A stretch of 64,000 bases of DNA from Cymodocea nodosa (GCA_036874045.1 CM072337.1:3038001-3102000); one strand, 5' to 3'. Numbered from the stretch's first letter, positions 48,231 through 60,681 are shown. Notes: generated by a model not told the origin, from the sequence alone. Numbers and translations: made by a program.

Positions 48231-48840
48231 TTTTCTTTGTTTTTCATTCTGCTAACTGTAATAAAGTTAAATCTATGTCATTAATGCCTCATTTTGATTA
48301 AAATACATTTAAATCTGAACATTATATAAAGATTTAACTTGCAGGTCATTTTACGTTATGTAGAATTTACATTTTACCTTATAACATGCAGAAATTTTTT
48401 AAGCAGTTATCCTGTCATTCAGCAAATTGTAAATCTGTTACATATTCATAAAGTTCCACAAATTACATAATATTCAATAAATTCCATTCATTTCACATCC
48501 AAATATGTATGAAAATTGCATTTGAAAAATTATATTCAATAATATGAATCAATTACATTACAAGTACACCATACAATTTCATACAATTTTACACAAGTAG
48601 ACGAACAATACAATTTAATCTCTATGCCTAAATTCATCTACTTCCTTCTAGAGTTTTTCTAATTTTAGGTCTTAGCTATAGTACTCTGTTGAGTTACAGT
48701 TAACTAAACGGAATAAGCTCGTTGACTAACTCAAGACTTAACGAAGTATGCTCGTTGAGTTAAGTGTAACTCAACGGATTCCCCGTACAAGCAAATATAA
48801 TAATAAAAATATTACAGAGAATAGTTTTTCTATTTTTTTA
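48231..48840 (-). other. Noncoding spacer of element 5
   Basis: AT-rich with no ORF. Inverted modules GTTGAGTTACAGTTAACT and CGTTGAGTTAAGTGTAACTC lie near 48689-48780. Confidence 0.55.
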
Positions 48841-49108
48841 CTGGTTTAACCGATACTATGCTTTGGTCATACCTAAATATTTTTTATTTTTTTTATTTTT
48901 CTTTCAGTTGAACCGATACTATGTTTCGATAAAACCAATATTTTTTTTTGAAAATTAATATACAATTTTTTTTACCGGTTTAAACGATACTATGCTTCGG
49001 TCAGACCTAAATATTTTTTATTTTTTTATTTTTCTTTCAGTTGGACCGATACTATGTTTCGATAAAACCAATATTTTTTTTTGAAAATTAATATACAATT
49101 TTTTTTTT
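48841..49108 (-). repeat. Tandem duplication, two ~134-bp units
   Basis: Unit 1 (48841-48974) starts CTGGTTTAACCGATACTATG; unit 2 (48975-49108) starts CCGGTTTAAACGATACTATG. Both contain two GATACTATG motifs and T-rich stretches. Element 4 has a related single copy near 36100-36300. Confidence 0.85.
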
Positions 49109-49235
49109 TAATGTTCCAATCATACCGATGGATCCAATCAGTTGAACCGCAACTATTTTTATGTTTTATATATATTTTTAATGTTTTTTTTATTTTTAAA
49201 AACATATATATATAAACATAAAAACTGATTTCTTA

Positions 49236-52200
49236 CTAAGTAAAGCTCGAGTAGTCCTCTACTCTTTCTTCTATAATTCCAAAGGAGCTTTTTGGTGTTT
49301 TCAGAATAAGTTTAAGTCTTTGTCCATTTACTTTAAATATATTCTGATTTTTAGGATTTTCAATTTCAATAGCTCCATAAGGATAAACATTTCAAACTAT
49401 GTAAGGTCCTGCCCATCTAGATCTTAATTTTCCTGGATGGTTATGGAGTCTAGCCAGATAAAGATATACTTCTTGTCCTATTTCAAAGCTTTTAGGAATA
49501 ATTTTTCTATCATGCCAGAATTTATTTTCTCTTTTTCTCTTACAGTCTTCAAATAAGCTTCATTTCTAAATTCTTCTAATTCAATTAGTTGCATTTTCCT
49601 ATTTTCAGTAGCTTGATTTAAATTAGTGTTCAGAGTTTTTAATGCCCAATAAACTTTATGCTCTATTTCAGTAGGTAAATGACAACTTTCTCCATATACT
49701 AGCCTAAAAGGTGACATACCTAAGCTCGTTTTATAAGCAGTTCTATAAGCCCAAAGTGCATCTATCAATCTATTAGCCCAATCTGTTCTAGTAGGATTCA
49801 GTACTTTTTCTAAGATCAATTTAATTTGTTTGTTTGCACTTTCTACTTGTCCTCTTGTTTGCGGATGATATGATGTTGCAATTTTGTGGTTTACTCCATA
49901 TTTCTTCATTAAGGCTTCAAAACTTCTATTACAGAAATGAGTTTCTCTATCACTGATAATAGCTTTAGGTATTCCAAATCTGGCAAATATATTTGTTCTT
50001 ATAAATTGTATTACCACTTTGTTATCATTAGCTTTTGTAGGAATAGCTTCTATCCATTTAGATACATAATTCACCCCCAATAATATGTAATTAAATTGAT
50101 TAGACATAGGAAATGGACCCATAAAATCTATTCCCCACACATTAAAGATTTCAACCTCAATAATAGGATTAAGAGGCATCATATTCCTCTTTGATATTCT
50201 TCCTATTTGTTGAAATCTTAAACAACTTAAGCAATATTTATGAGCATCTTTGAATAGTGTTGGCCAATAAAACCCACATTGCAGAATTTTTGCAGTAGTT
50301 TTCCCTGAACCAAAATGTCCTCCACAAGCTTGGTCATGACAAAAAGACAATATGCTCGAATATTCAGTTTCTGGAACACACCTCCTTAAAACCAGATTAG
50401 GACATTTCTTAATTAAGTAAGGGTCTTCACAATAGTAATATTTTACTTTTGAGAAAAATAATTTCTTATCCTGTCTATTTCAATCCTTAGGTGTTAAACC
50501 AATAACTAAGTAATTAACTATGTCTACCTACCAAGGCATTGTGTTGATGGTCATTAATTGTTCATCAGGAAAATTATCTTTAATTTCAATATTTGATTTT
50601 TCTATTTGTAATCTTGATAAATGATCTGCTACTACATTCTCACAACCTTTTTTATCTTCAATTTCTAAATCAAATTCTTGCAATAATAATATCCATCGGA
50701 TCAATCTAGGTTTAGTTTCTTTTTTCTTTATTAGATGTTTTGGAGCTGAATGATCCGTGTATACTATTACTTTAGCTCCAATTAGATATGATCTAAACTT
50801 TTCTAAAGCAAACACAATAGCTAATAATTCTTTTTCAATAGTTGTGTAATTAACTTGAGCATCATTTAAGGTTTTGCTTGCATAATGAATCACTCTAGGA
50901 GATTTTTCTATCTTCTGTCCTAACACTACTCCTACAGCAAAATCAGAAGCATCGCACATTAATTCAAATGGATGGTTCCAATTAGGTGCTTGAATTATAG
51001 GAGTTGAAATTAAGCTAGTCTTAAGTCTGAAAAATGCTTCCTTGCAATTTTTATCAAAGTTAAATGGAACATCTTTTAATAGATTAGTTAAAGGTCTAGC
51101 TATCTTGCTAAAGTCTTTAATAAATCTTCTATAAAAACCAACATGTCCTACAAATGATCTAATATCTTTTACTGATTTAGGTTCTAGTAGATTAGAAATT
51201 ACTTCTATTTTAGCTTTATCTACATCCAACCCTTTTTCAGAAACAACATGCCCTAAGACTATTCCTTGTTTAACCATGAAGTGACATTTTTCCCAAATTA
51301 AAACCAGATTTTTTTCCACACAGCGTTTTAATATTTGGTCTAAATTGCTTAAACACACTTAATATGAGTTGCCATATACAGTAAAATCATTTATAAATAT
51401 TTCTAAAAATTCTTCAGTCATTCCAGTAAATATGCCCTGCACACACCTTTGAAAGGTAGCTGGCGCATTGCATAATCCGAATGACATTCTTTTAAAAGCA
51501 TAAGTTCCATTAGGACAGGTGAAAGTTGTTTTCTCTTGATCCTCTATTGCTACTGATTATACCCTGAGTACCCGTCTAGGAAACAAAAATATTCTTACCC
51601 TGCTAATCTTTCCAACATTTGATCTATAAAAGGTAAGGGAAAATGATCCTTCCTAGTCACAACATTCAGCTTTCTATAGTCTATACATACTCTCCAACCT
51701 GATTGAATTCTAGTAGGTATCAAGTCTTGACTTTCATTCCTAATAACTGTTAATCCTGATTTCTTGGGAACTACATGGATTGGACTAACCCACGAGCTAT
51801 CAAAAATCGGATAAATTATATCATTATCTAACCATTTAATTATTTCCTTCCTGACTACTTCCTTAAGGTTTGGATTTAATCTCCTCTCAGGAATTCTAAT
51901 AGGTTTAGCATTCTCTTCTAAATATATGTGGTGACAGCATAAAGTTGAACTTAACCCTTTTATATCAGTCATAGTCCATCCTATTGCTTCTTTATAACTT
52001 TTTACTACATCTTTTAATTTAGCTATTTGATCCTCTTTTAAATTTGAAGCAATAATGATTGGACAGGTCCGTTTATCTTCTAGAAATATATAGGTTAATT
52101 CAGGAGGTAAAAGTTTTAATTCTAAATGCTGCCCATCAGAAGCTAGAGCTCCTAATTGAACATCATCATTTTTTAAATTAATTTCTTCCTGATCTCCTTC

Positions 52201-53838
52201 TATATTTATGCTTTCACTTTCTTCTAAAGTTTCAGAATTGATTTGCCTATTTAATTCTTCTTGAATCACATCATCTAACATATCTCCTTCATCCTCTAAA
52301 AAGTCTATGGTATGTAAGGACATTTCTAACTCCTCAAACCTTTCTAGTTTAAAAATATTTAATTGAGTATCCTCATTACCATATGCTAACTTCATTACTC
52401 CAATTTTACAATTTATAATAGCCCTTGATGTTGCTAAAAATGGCCTTCCCAAAATTAAAGATGTATCACTATTTTTATGCTTAATTTGTTGGGAATCCAA
52501 AATTACAATATCAATAGGATATATAAAATTCTTGATTTTAATTAAGACATCCTCTATTTTTCCTCTAGGGTATCTTATACTTCTATCAGCTAATTGAATA
52601 ACCGTACTAGTAGGAGTTAAGCCTTCTAATCCTAAGGATGCAAATATATCACTTGGCATAACATTTATACCTGCACCTAAGTCTATTAAGGTTCTTTCTA
52701 GAATGGTATTTCCTATGGTGCATGATATAACAGGGATTCCAAGATCAGATAACTTTTTAGGAATTTGTGGCAGAAATAGGGAACTACTTTGCTCAGCTAA
52801 AAAGACCTTTCTAAGAACTTTTCGCTCTCTTTTCTTAGTACACCAATCTTTTAGAAATTTAGCACAAGGTGGCATATTCTGCAATAGATCTAACAAAGGA
52901 CTGTTAACTTGTACTTTTTCAAAAATTTCTCTGATTTTTTCTTGTTTTTCAGGAATTGTTTGTTGTAATCTTTCAGGATAGGGTGCTAAAGATTTTGATT
53001 TCAAAGACTCTTTTTCTTTCAGTTGATTTGTTTGATCATTTTTAGCTTCAATTGCAGATTCAGATTGTTCTTCAGTGATTTCTAGATTTTCAGCTATTAC
53101 ATTTTCATTATCATTTTGATTTTTACTCTTGTCCACCTTCATATCATTTTCATTTTGAGTTCTTGGTGGTATATCAGTTCCAGATCTTAATGTTACACAT
53201 ACATCTTCCAGATTTTCGTTACGTTCATGATGTTTTTATATATCATTTTCGTGATTATGATCTTCAATTATTTTTAGTTTTAAAGTACATTCTTTAAATT
53301 CTCTTACATTAGTGTTTTCTATTTGTTGTATATTTTGCAAGTTGTGCAGGTTTATAACATTATAATTTTCATTGTCCTATTGCAAAACTTGTATTTTCAT
53401 TGCATTTTTGTCTAATGCTTTTAATTTTGTTTCCAGATCATCTAATTTCATTGCATTCAATTTTTGATCAATTTTCTTTATGGCTTTTTAAGTTTCGTAA
53501 ATTATATCTTGTTTAGGTTTTGAATATGCATCCTTATAATTTAACCGGTTGACTTCTTGTTGTTGACACACAAAGTATTCCAACCTGTCATAGCTATCCC
53601 AAACTTCAGTGTCTCTCATCATATTACACATTCTATACTGACCATCAGTTGGGTAAACTATAGGATTCTCATACTCGACTCTATTATATTGAGGATAATT
53701 CATTTGTTGTTCATGGGATCTAACAATCTGTAAATGTCTCAATTTCAAACAATCAGAAATGTTGTGTCCTTAAGAATTGCAGAATTCACATATGCTAATT
53801 AAAGGTTTCAGAAATCTTTGAGCATAAGCATATGCCAT
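49236..53838 (-). pseudogene. pol: gag(NC)-pol of Athila-like element 5
   Basis: It starts at ATG 53838 (MAYAYAQRFLKP). The zinc knuckle CEFCNS-GHNISDC has a TAA inside. The capsid part of gag is missing: only about 140 bp separate LTR and ATG. The Athila linker LRSGTDIPP leads to protease LIDLGAGINVMPSD near 52640-52680 and QLADRSIRYPRGKIEDVL. Reverse transcriptase runs from about 51930 (RRLNPNLKE) and is frameshifted near 51555 by a deletion of about 7 nt. FVDD is changed to FIND (Asn codon at 51389-51391), which would abolish catalysis. RNase H is [13 protein letters not shown] near 50960. The integrase zinc finger is at about 50200-50350; the core keeps [19 protein letters not shown] and [10 protein letters not shown] (DDE intact). 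The C-terminal Athila motif LHNHPGKLRSRW is near 49440, and the end is at 49236. Confidence 0.93.
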
Positions 53839-53906
53839 ATTCTCAATTATAGAAGAAAACACACAACTCTGGCTATTAAAACGAAACAGCTCTAACAGTT
53901 ACTTAT

Positions 53907-53953
53907 ATTAATTCAATTCAATTCAATTCACTTTGACTCAATTCAATTCAATT
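53907..53953. repeat. (AATTC)n short tandem repeat
   Basis: Two runs of ATTCA pentamers surround CTTTGACTCA, just inside the element 5 primer site. Replication slippage is the likely origin. Confidence 0.8.
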
Positions 53954-53970
53954 CCCCGGCAACGACGCCA
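53953..53970 (-). other. Primer-binding site of element 5
   Basis: The minus strand reads TGGCGTCGTTGCCGGGGA, one base from TGGCGCCGTTGCCGGGGA, the Asp-tRNA-type site of Athila elements. It lies 7 bp from the LTR end. Confidence 0.92.
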
Positions 53971-53977
53971 TAAAACT

Positions 53978-55990
53978 TGTTTGGGTTTTCCCAGCACTAC
54001 ACTAGAAAAACTTGGATTTGTTACTTCTATTTTTACTTAGTTAATTTATCTTTATGCCTATTCTTTCTTTTACAAGTAAACAAACAACCTTTAATACAAT
54101 TTAGATATTAATTCCAATTTGTACTTTAACTGCAAGTGCATAGTGTCTATTGTATCAGTGTGCAAGTACAGGTCGATCCCACAGGGAATTGCTGACGAAT
54201 TTAAGAAATGTTTGATTGTGAACAATTCAAATTTATATTCCATAAGCACTCCGTTGAGTTACAGTTAAGTCAACGGACTAAGTTCGTTGAGTTATGGGTA
54301 ACTCAACAGACTATCCTCGTGGACTTAAGTTAACTCCATGAGCTTGTCTCTTCTTTATAATACTACTATTTACAGAGGAATTCGGTCAACCATTGGGTGA
54401 TTCCACAGATTTTAAATAACATCAATTAAGCTTTTTAATGCTAGTTAACATTGGATTTATCATTAAGCAATACTAACATTCAGATGATTCAAACAGTCAC
54501 CATTAAAATCTTTAAGTTTTTTGTACAAACCAATTTCAGTAAACTGTAAAATTAAAACTAACATAAAACAATCATAAAACTGATACAGATAACATTAATC
54601 ATGATACAACACAAACGATACAACACTCAAATACAACATACAAACAAAGATAAATTGTTTTTGGTATTTTTATTTTGATGTGAACATGGAAATGGGCAAA
54701 AGGTGAAATGTAAAGTAATCTCACTTGACAGTAAATACTTCCGACACTACGTGCAACGCGATTACACCACTGAAAATTAAACCACTTACAATTCTATCTC
54801 CTCTCCCTATAGAATCACGAGTCTAGAATTGCAAGATGGTCTCCTCTTCAGCATACAGGCATCAACCCGAAGCCAAGGTTAAAAGCTTTATGATCTCCTG
54901 AAATATGAGTCGGCGCTTGGTGAAAATGTCTTCCCTTCCCGCGATGCGATCACTCCTCATAGTGGTTGTTAGGCACTGTGTTTGGCTCGGAATCGACCCG
55001 ACATCAGGCAAGTATCCTCACAGACCTCCGATAATTGGTGATTATGGTGGTGATAACGATGGTTGGTGTGATACTTTGGAGAATCGCTGATACTGTCTGC
55101 AGAAAGCTTGGTGCTCCTCCTCTATATACACTAGTCATCCATCGATCGCACTTTCTTCTTTTTTTCTTCTTTTCTTTTATATTTCTTCAGTAGTAACTGC
55201 TTCTGCTTGAATGATTGGTTGGATTTCCTTCCTTCAGATCAACGGCGATGCTTCCTTCTCCATGCGCGATTGAATTCCTGCGTGATACGTGCAAACGTGG
55301 TTTTTCCTTCCAACTGTTTGTTCCTGCAACCGCTATAGTGGCATTTTAGAAAATAACTATAAAATACATGCAATAAAGAAATAAGCCGCTAACCTAACAC
55401 GTTATCTTAGTGTATATTCATGTAACTCAACGCGTACAGTTATGCTAACTTAACGAGTTATAACTTAAGTAAATCTACTAGATCTTGACACATGTCAGCA
55501 GTAGTTTAAACATAAAATAACATTTCGATGAGTTATAGGTATAACTATCCGATGCTTAGATGCATTGTCGGATAGTTACTGCTAACTCACCGAAAATTCA
55601 CTTAAGACATTCATTTTGATTTCGACACGTGTACATCTGGAAATAATAAAATATTCTCTCTAAACATAACTGTTCAGCAATTTAAACATAACTATCCCAT
55701 ACATATTCGGTCTGTTAAACATAACTGTCCGAATTTGTTTGGTATGTTAAACATAACTGTCCGAAATATCAAAAAATTCGGATACTTAAGAATTTCACAG
55801 CTTGCAACTTACCGACAGTTCATAAATGTACTAAATTAACATTAATTCCCCAAAATTAAGCAGATTCTTCAATTAAAGCATATAACAGTGCAATTATAAC
55901 ATAATGGCTTAATTCTCATATGATAAGCTAAATATTATGCAATTAACCATCATTTAACCGTTAATAATATGCACTTTTTCATTCTAAACA
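53978..55990 (-). repeat. 5' LTR of element 5
   Basis: It runs from TGTTTGGGTTTTCCC to CATTCTAAACA on the plus strand (2013 bp). It is closely similar to the 3' LTR but about 65 bp longer, mainly in the module array near 55680-55780. Confidence 0.95.
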
Positions 55991-55995
55991 GTCAT

Positions 55996-56318
55996 GTATT
56001 CAGGTTTCAACACGTGTCCTTCATGAAATAATAAAGTATTTTTTTAAGCATTCAAAACATAACTGTCCAGTACATGAAATGTAACTTTCTGAAATAACAG
56101 ACATTTCAGATACTTAGGAATTACAAAGCCTATAACTCACTGACAATTCCAAAATATACTTAATTAACACTAATTCCCTAAAATTATGCAGATTCTTTCA
56201 TTAAGGCATATAGTCATGAAATTATAATATAATGGCTTAATTCTCACACGATAAGCTAAATATTATGCAATTAACCATTATTTAACCATTAATATTATGC
56301 ACTTTTTCATTCTAAACA
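55996..56318 (-). repeat. 5' LTR of element 4, distal part
   Basis: It continues element 4 LTR from 42834 after element 5 and its GTCAT duplication. It ends CATTCTAAACA at 56318, the start of the LTR on the minus strand. With 41012-42834 it gives a 2146-bp LTR. Confidence 0.9.
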
Positions 56319-56911
56319 ATTTTCAATCTGCTTAAAAACCTATCTCACTAGGGTGTGGTGAGAATTATTCTCAAATTGAAGATTTGAGAATGTGGTGAGG
56401 TTGGGACCTAATGCACATAGAGTTGGAACTCTATGTTAGAGTGTACAAGTGTGATCTTGTACCTGGTTGGGTGTGTAGCCAGAAAAAATACCACTTTGGG
56501 TTGGTATTGAGCCCATGAAAAATACCATTGAGGTTGGTATTTAGCCTAGGAAAAATACCATTAAGGTTAGGTGTTGAGCCTATGAAAAACATCACTTGAA
56601 GGTTAGGTGTTGAGCTTGTGAAAAGCATCACTATAAGGGTTGGTATTGAGTCCATGAAAATATCAATTTAGTGGTCTCTCAAAGTTAGACCTTGGGGAGT
56701 GGATTAACTTGTTTGGGTGGACCATTATAAATTTCTATGTGTTATTTTTCTTCCACTATAGTGATATTTATTTGTTGTGCTTAATTAAAGACTATACTAG
56801 TAAAACTAAAACATTTTTCTTATACAATTGGGTGAAGACTTAAAATATTACAAAGTTAGTAAAATTCACTATTCATCTCCCCTCTAGTGAAGTTATTGAT
56901 CCACAACACCA
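56319..56911 (+). repeat. 3' part of a SIRE-like LTR
   Basis: It ends ATTCACTATTCATC...TTATTGATCCACAACA, the typical terminus of the element 1-type LTR (compare 1167-1204). No primer site follows. U3 is missing, cut where element 4 lies. It contains the minisatellite at 56480-56665. Confidence 0.7.
56480..56665 (+). repeat. Minisatellite, five ~34-bp units
   Basis: Units follow the pattern AAAAATACCA...GGTTGGTATTGAGCC...ATG, with drift toward AAAACATCAC...GGTTAGGTGTTGAGC. An apparent minus-strand ORF here is only the repeat read in an open frame. Confidence 0.85.
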
Positions 56912-57475
56912 TTAAGTTTCTCATGTGCACAAATATTATCTTTTAACACCCTCACATGAAATATAAGTCACTCATGTATTTTCTCATAAGTATATGGGTT
57001 TCTAAGCCTAAGTTTGTGAGTTTTAAACTTAACTCAACGATTTTTATCACACACCTCACATATGCCTTATTTAACTTTTTCCTTTTTAATTTATCATGTG
57101 GCTTTTTAAGTTAATACATGGCTTTCCTTAACTTTATTTGTTTTTAAACTTAAGTCTATAACTTCTATAATGCATAAACACGTAACTTTCCTTAACTCTA
57201 CGTGTTTTTAAACTTAAGTCTCTAACTTCTATAACACACAAATATGTAACTTTCTAATTTCTTAACACTTTAACTTAAATAACTTTCCATCTAACTTAGA
57301 TACTTAATCATTTTACTTTCCGAGTTTCAATCTTTCTATACTTCTATCTTATCGAATATTCTATTAAATAAGACATTTTTCTAATCATCTTAAATTAGAC
57401 AACAAATTTTACTAAGTAAACTAATTAAGTAACCTAACCTCAACATCATCAAAACATATTCCCTAACACAACCAA
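56912..57475 (-). repeat. 5' part of a SIRE-like LTR, minus strand
   Basis: The reverse complement begins TGTTAGGGAATATGTTTTGA near 57471, the copia LTR start pattern. It continues with ACTTAAGTTTAAAAACACGTAG-type motifs, each split around CACGT and CTTAAG. The other end is lost against the plus-strand LTR at 56911, leaving two LTR pieces tail to tail. Confidence 0.55.
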
Positions 57476-59689
57476 CTTAATAGACTACTAGTATTAGCAA
57501 ATAAAATCAAAAGAACATTAAATCAAATTCAACAACAATTAAATATTTAAATCACCAAATTCTACAATGAAAGATAGTTGAGTTATGCACTCAAGAATTC
57601 ATAGCATGCACACCACATTTCAGATTTCAGAAATTTAACATTCAATGGAAAGAGTATAGGATGCACTAACTCCAAAAAATACTGATTTGGTGATTATAGA
57701 CTTAGACTAGTAGTAGAAATTAAATTGGCAATCAAGTGTAGTTTAGTTCTATTAGAAAACAAAATTCAATCATCAATTTTTAAAATTCATATCTTTTATT
57801 ATACCACTCCAAAGTTAGTGTTTTTGGAGTTGATGGAAGGGTATTTTAATGAACTATCTAGGAAAAATAACACAAGACATTAATACAAAGCTAAGCAACT
57901 ACAAATTTCACTTAGACACAAATAACATAGAATAGGTGGGCAAAATTTTAGTAAGTGTTGCTTAACTTAGGAAATTCATAACTTTGTCCACACATATTAG
58001 AAAAATACAATATTAGCCTTGTTGGACATGTAATTCAATATGCTATGTGGTAAAAATAGCTTTGTTGAACTTATATTCAACGTAATCTAAATACTTACCA
58101 CATAGTAGCAGATTGGATTGTTATGAGTAATGTTCAAACTAGATTGCATAGAAAATAGCACCCTATTTTCAACTTCTAAAAATCATCTCTTTCATACAAA
58201 CACATTTTTGAAAACTTAGCCTTGTTGAAATAGTCTTTCAATATATAATCAAGAAAGATAAGTTCACAAGGGTTCCAAAAATCAAGTTATAATAGAATCT
58301 CAAGAAAACCAATACTATGCAAAATAGATCTCAGCAATAAAACTACAATAACCCATCAAATTCAGAATTCAAGAACTTTTGCTACACAATACTAAAGTTC
58401 ATGAAATTACTTGCATTTGAAAGGTATTCTAATGTGTCATCCAATAGGAATGAAAACAAAATAATTATAGGTAAATAGAAGTTCAATGAGTGAAATTTAT
58501 GTTGCCTATGCTAAATTTCTAAATTGTTGAAATACTTGGTTGTACTCAAATTTAGTCTAAAATCTTTAAATGGTTGCAATGCAATTTATCCTAAATATAG
58601 ATGAGATACTACACTATCTATTAAAAAGCCAAGCCTAAGACTAAAACAAGAAATGAATAACTAATGATAGCAATAATGGCATTGGCAAAACTATTATCTA
58701 CGTAGAATAGTATATAGAGAACCCAAATAAATATGCAAGGCTAATGAATTGAACTCAAACAATATGAAGCACAATTAGATCAAAATAAATATTGATTTAT
58801 TACTTTATCTAAACATTTTTTATTCAAAAACAAGAAAACAATGTTGGAAACACTAAATAATGGATTGTTCTTAATGTATACATGGCTATAATAGAAAAGT
58901 ATATCCTAAGATACAAAACATAGATAAGATATGTAAGTATTCACCACTCCTTTCACATGTAGTCATTGGAAATCATTTGGAATCTTCAATTTTACCATAG
59001 CTATGTCTTGCACTCGTCTATGAAAGTAGCTCCAAGCTTTTATTCGAAAAGAGGTGTCCCACAACTATGTGAACCACATTTCTCTAAAGAGAAGGCCTGT
59101 TTGTTGTTCCACAAATGAACCTTGCCGTCAACTTGGTTGAAAGAGCTTCTTTGGACACTAATGACTTGCATGGAAGGAGTGGAGAAGGGTGTGACTACTA
59201 TCCCTCTTAGCTTTTGTCATGAAAATCAGTCTCCTCCTCTTGTTATCCCACCCTTTGTATTTATACCCTTTTTCTTAATACCAAGGGTTGGAGTTAATTG
59301 AATGTAAATGACAACTTTGCCACTTCTAATCAACACTTAGAATTTTCCTTCAAGTTTTTCCACTAGTCTTCCTTCTCATTTATTTGCATGCCATTCTTTT
59401 TTTATTTGCATTTTCTCTCCAAATAATTTTCTTGAATTCTTCCTTCATTCTACTACATTTTGACATTTTTTCCAAATTTTTCCCTCTTCATCATATCTTC
59501 TTAAAAATCCTACAAAATACATAAAAAATACTTATGTGAAGCACAAAACATATATAAAATGTATACTTTAACCTTTAAGCAAGTGGCAATGATGATTTCT
59601 AGTGAATTCAATAGTGGTAGTAGTGGTTTTTGGCAAATCTCATGGCAATGGTGGTGAAGCAGGTGATAGTAGGTGGTATTATGGGCGGA
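57476..59689. other. Unassigned noncoding region
   Basis: AT-rich, with no ORF or domain I can support. A minus-strand TATA box (GTATAAATAC, 59258-59266) follows a less AT-rich stretch (58920-59250) typical of promoter-leader regions of plant LTRs, so part may be an old minus-strand LTR of another family. No LTR ends or target duplications were identified. Hairpin modules are nearly absent here, in contrast to the rest of the window. Confidence 0.4.
59258..59266 (-). promoter_or_regulatory. Possible TATA box
   Basis: The minus strand reads GTATAAATAC in a locally GC-richer context. No gene follows on the minus strand. Confidence 0.35.
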
Positions 59690-60668
59690 ATGGATCGTTC
59701 AGTTAACTTTCTATAGCACGATACTGAAACACTCAGCTCTAAACTCACTAAAGCTAGGAGTGAAGAGTAAGAGAAGAAATAATACAGAGAAGAAACAAGA
59801 TTTACGTGGTTCAACAACAGCCTATGCCTACGGAGAGTTGAGGGTTCCTTTATGAGCTTCGGCACAATCAACCGTAATGTTTTACAACATCATAAAAGTT
59901 TATATACTACCTAACTTAGGGTTTATAAACCTTTAATTACATACAAGTCATTACAGTAGAGAAATAATACTTCGGAGAAGAGACTCTTAATTTTGGAGTC
60001 TTATCTTCTTATCTTTTCGAAATCTACAATAGACTTAACTATCTGAAGAGAATATTCTTTCTGAATGGGCGGTACTGTACCAGGCTAAATATCTAGAGAG
60101 ATTTGGTATTTCGGACAGTTACTGACTTAATTGTCCGAAAAGTCACTTACTTCTCTCTTTGTCCTTTCGGAAGGTTCTATTGATAACTCTTCGAAAACTG
60201 CATGTCTTTTGGATAGTTACATCTTAACTATCCGAAAACTCACTTAAGTGTCTTTTCAAGCATTTCGGAAGGTTTTGTCGATAACCCTCCGAAAACTTAT
60301 GAACTTCGGATAGTTACTACCTAACTATTCGAAGATCCACTTAAGTCACTACTTTCCAGATACTTGGCTTCTTAACTATCCGAAGATCCACTTAAGTGTC
60401 TAACTTACGGATACTTAGCTTCATAACTGTCTGAACGTCCACTTAAGTGTCCTTTAAGTCATTTTGGATAGTTACAGCTAGTAACTCTCTGAAATTTTCT
60501 AACTTTCGGATAGTTAACTCAAAGCCTCCGACTGAACCTCTATTTCTAGATACTTAGGTCTACAACCTACCGAAAATATAAAACTACTAGATACTTACTA
60601 TTAACAAGCTTCCGATTGAACCTGGACTTCTTGTGGCATACTCCACACCTGTAATACTTGCCCTAACA
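59690..60668 (-). repeat. 3' LTR of Copia element 6 (left end approximate)
   Basis: The minus-strand start TGTTAGGGCAAG is at 60668, directly after the polypurine tract. The left end is uncertain. 60050-60620 carries the TCGGATAGTTA module many times, for example GGATAGTTA (60211-60219) facing TAACTATCC (60225-60233), with CACTTAAGTG between units. No CACGTG was noticed in this LTR. Confidence 0.75.
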
Positions 60669-60681
60669 ATCTCCCACTTGG
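60669..60681 (-). other. Polypurine tract of element 6
   Basis: The minus strand reads CCAAGTGGGAGAT immediately before the LTR, as in Tnt1/Tork-type elements. Confidence 0.85.

Larger units (their letters stand above)
42835..55990 (-). mobile_element. Athila-like gypsy element 5 carrying an F-box gene
   Basis: Complete boundaries: LTRs at 42835-44782 and 53978-55990, perfect GTCAT target duplications (42830-42834 and 55991-55995), Asp-tRNA-type primer site and polypurine tract. Minus-strand order is LTR, primer site, zinc-knuckle gag remnant, protease, reverse transcriptase, RNase H, integrase, hairpin-rich spacer, F-box gene, second polypurine-like run, copia-like module, polypurine tract and LTR. 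It inserted into the 5' LTR of its relative, element 4. Gag lacks the capsid, so self-mobilisation would need a helper (inference). Confidence 0.95.

Noticed and set aside
56431..56655. 74-aa minus-strand ORF
   Set aside because: Purely the minisatellite read in an open frame.
59608..59871. Minus-strand 87-aa ORF near element 6 LTR
   Set aside because: Spans the LTR boundary region with no recognisable domain and a low-complexity composition.
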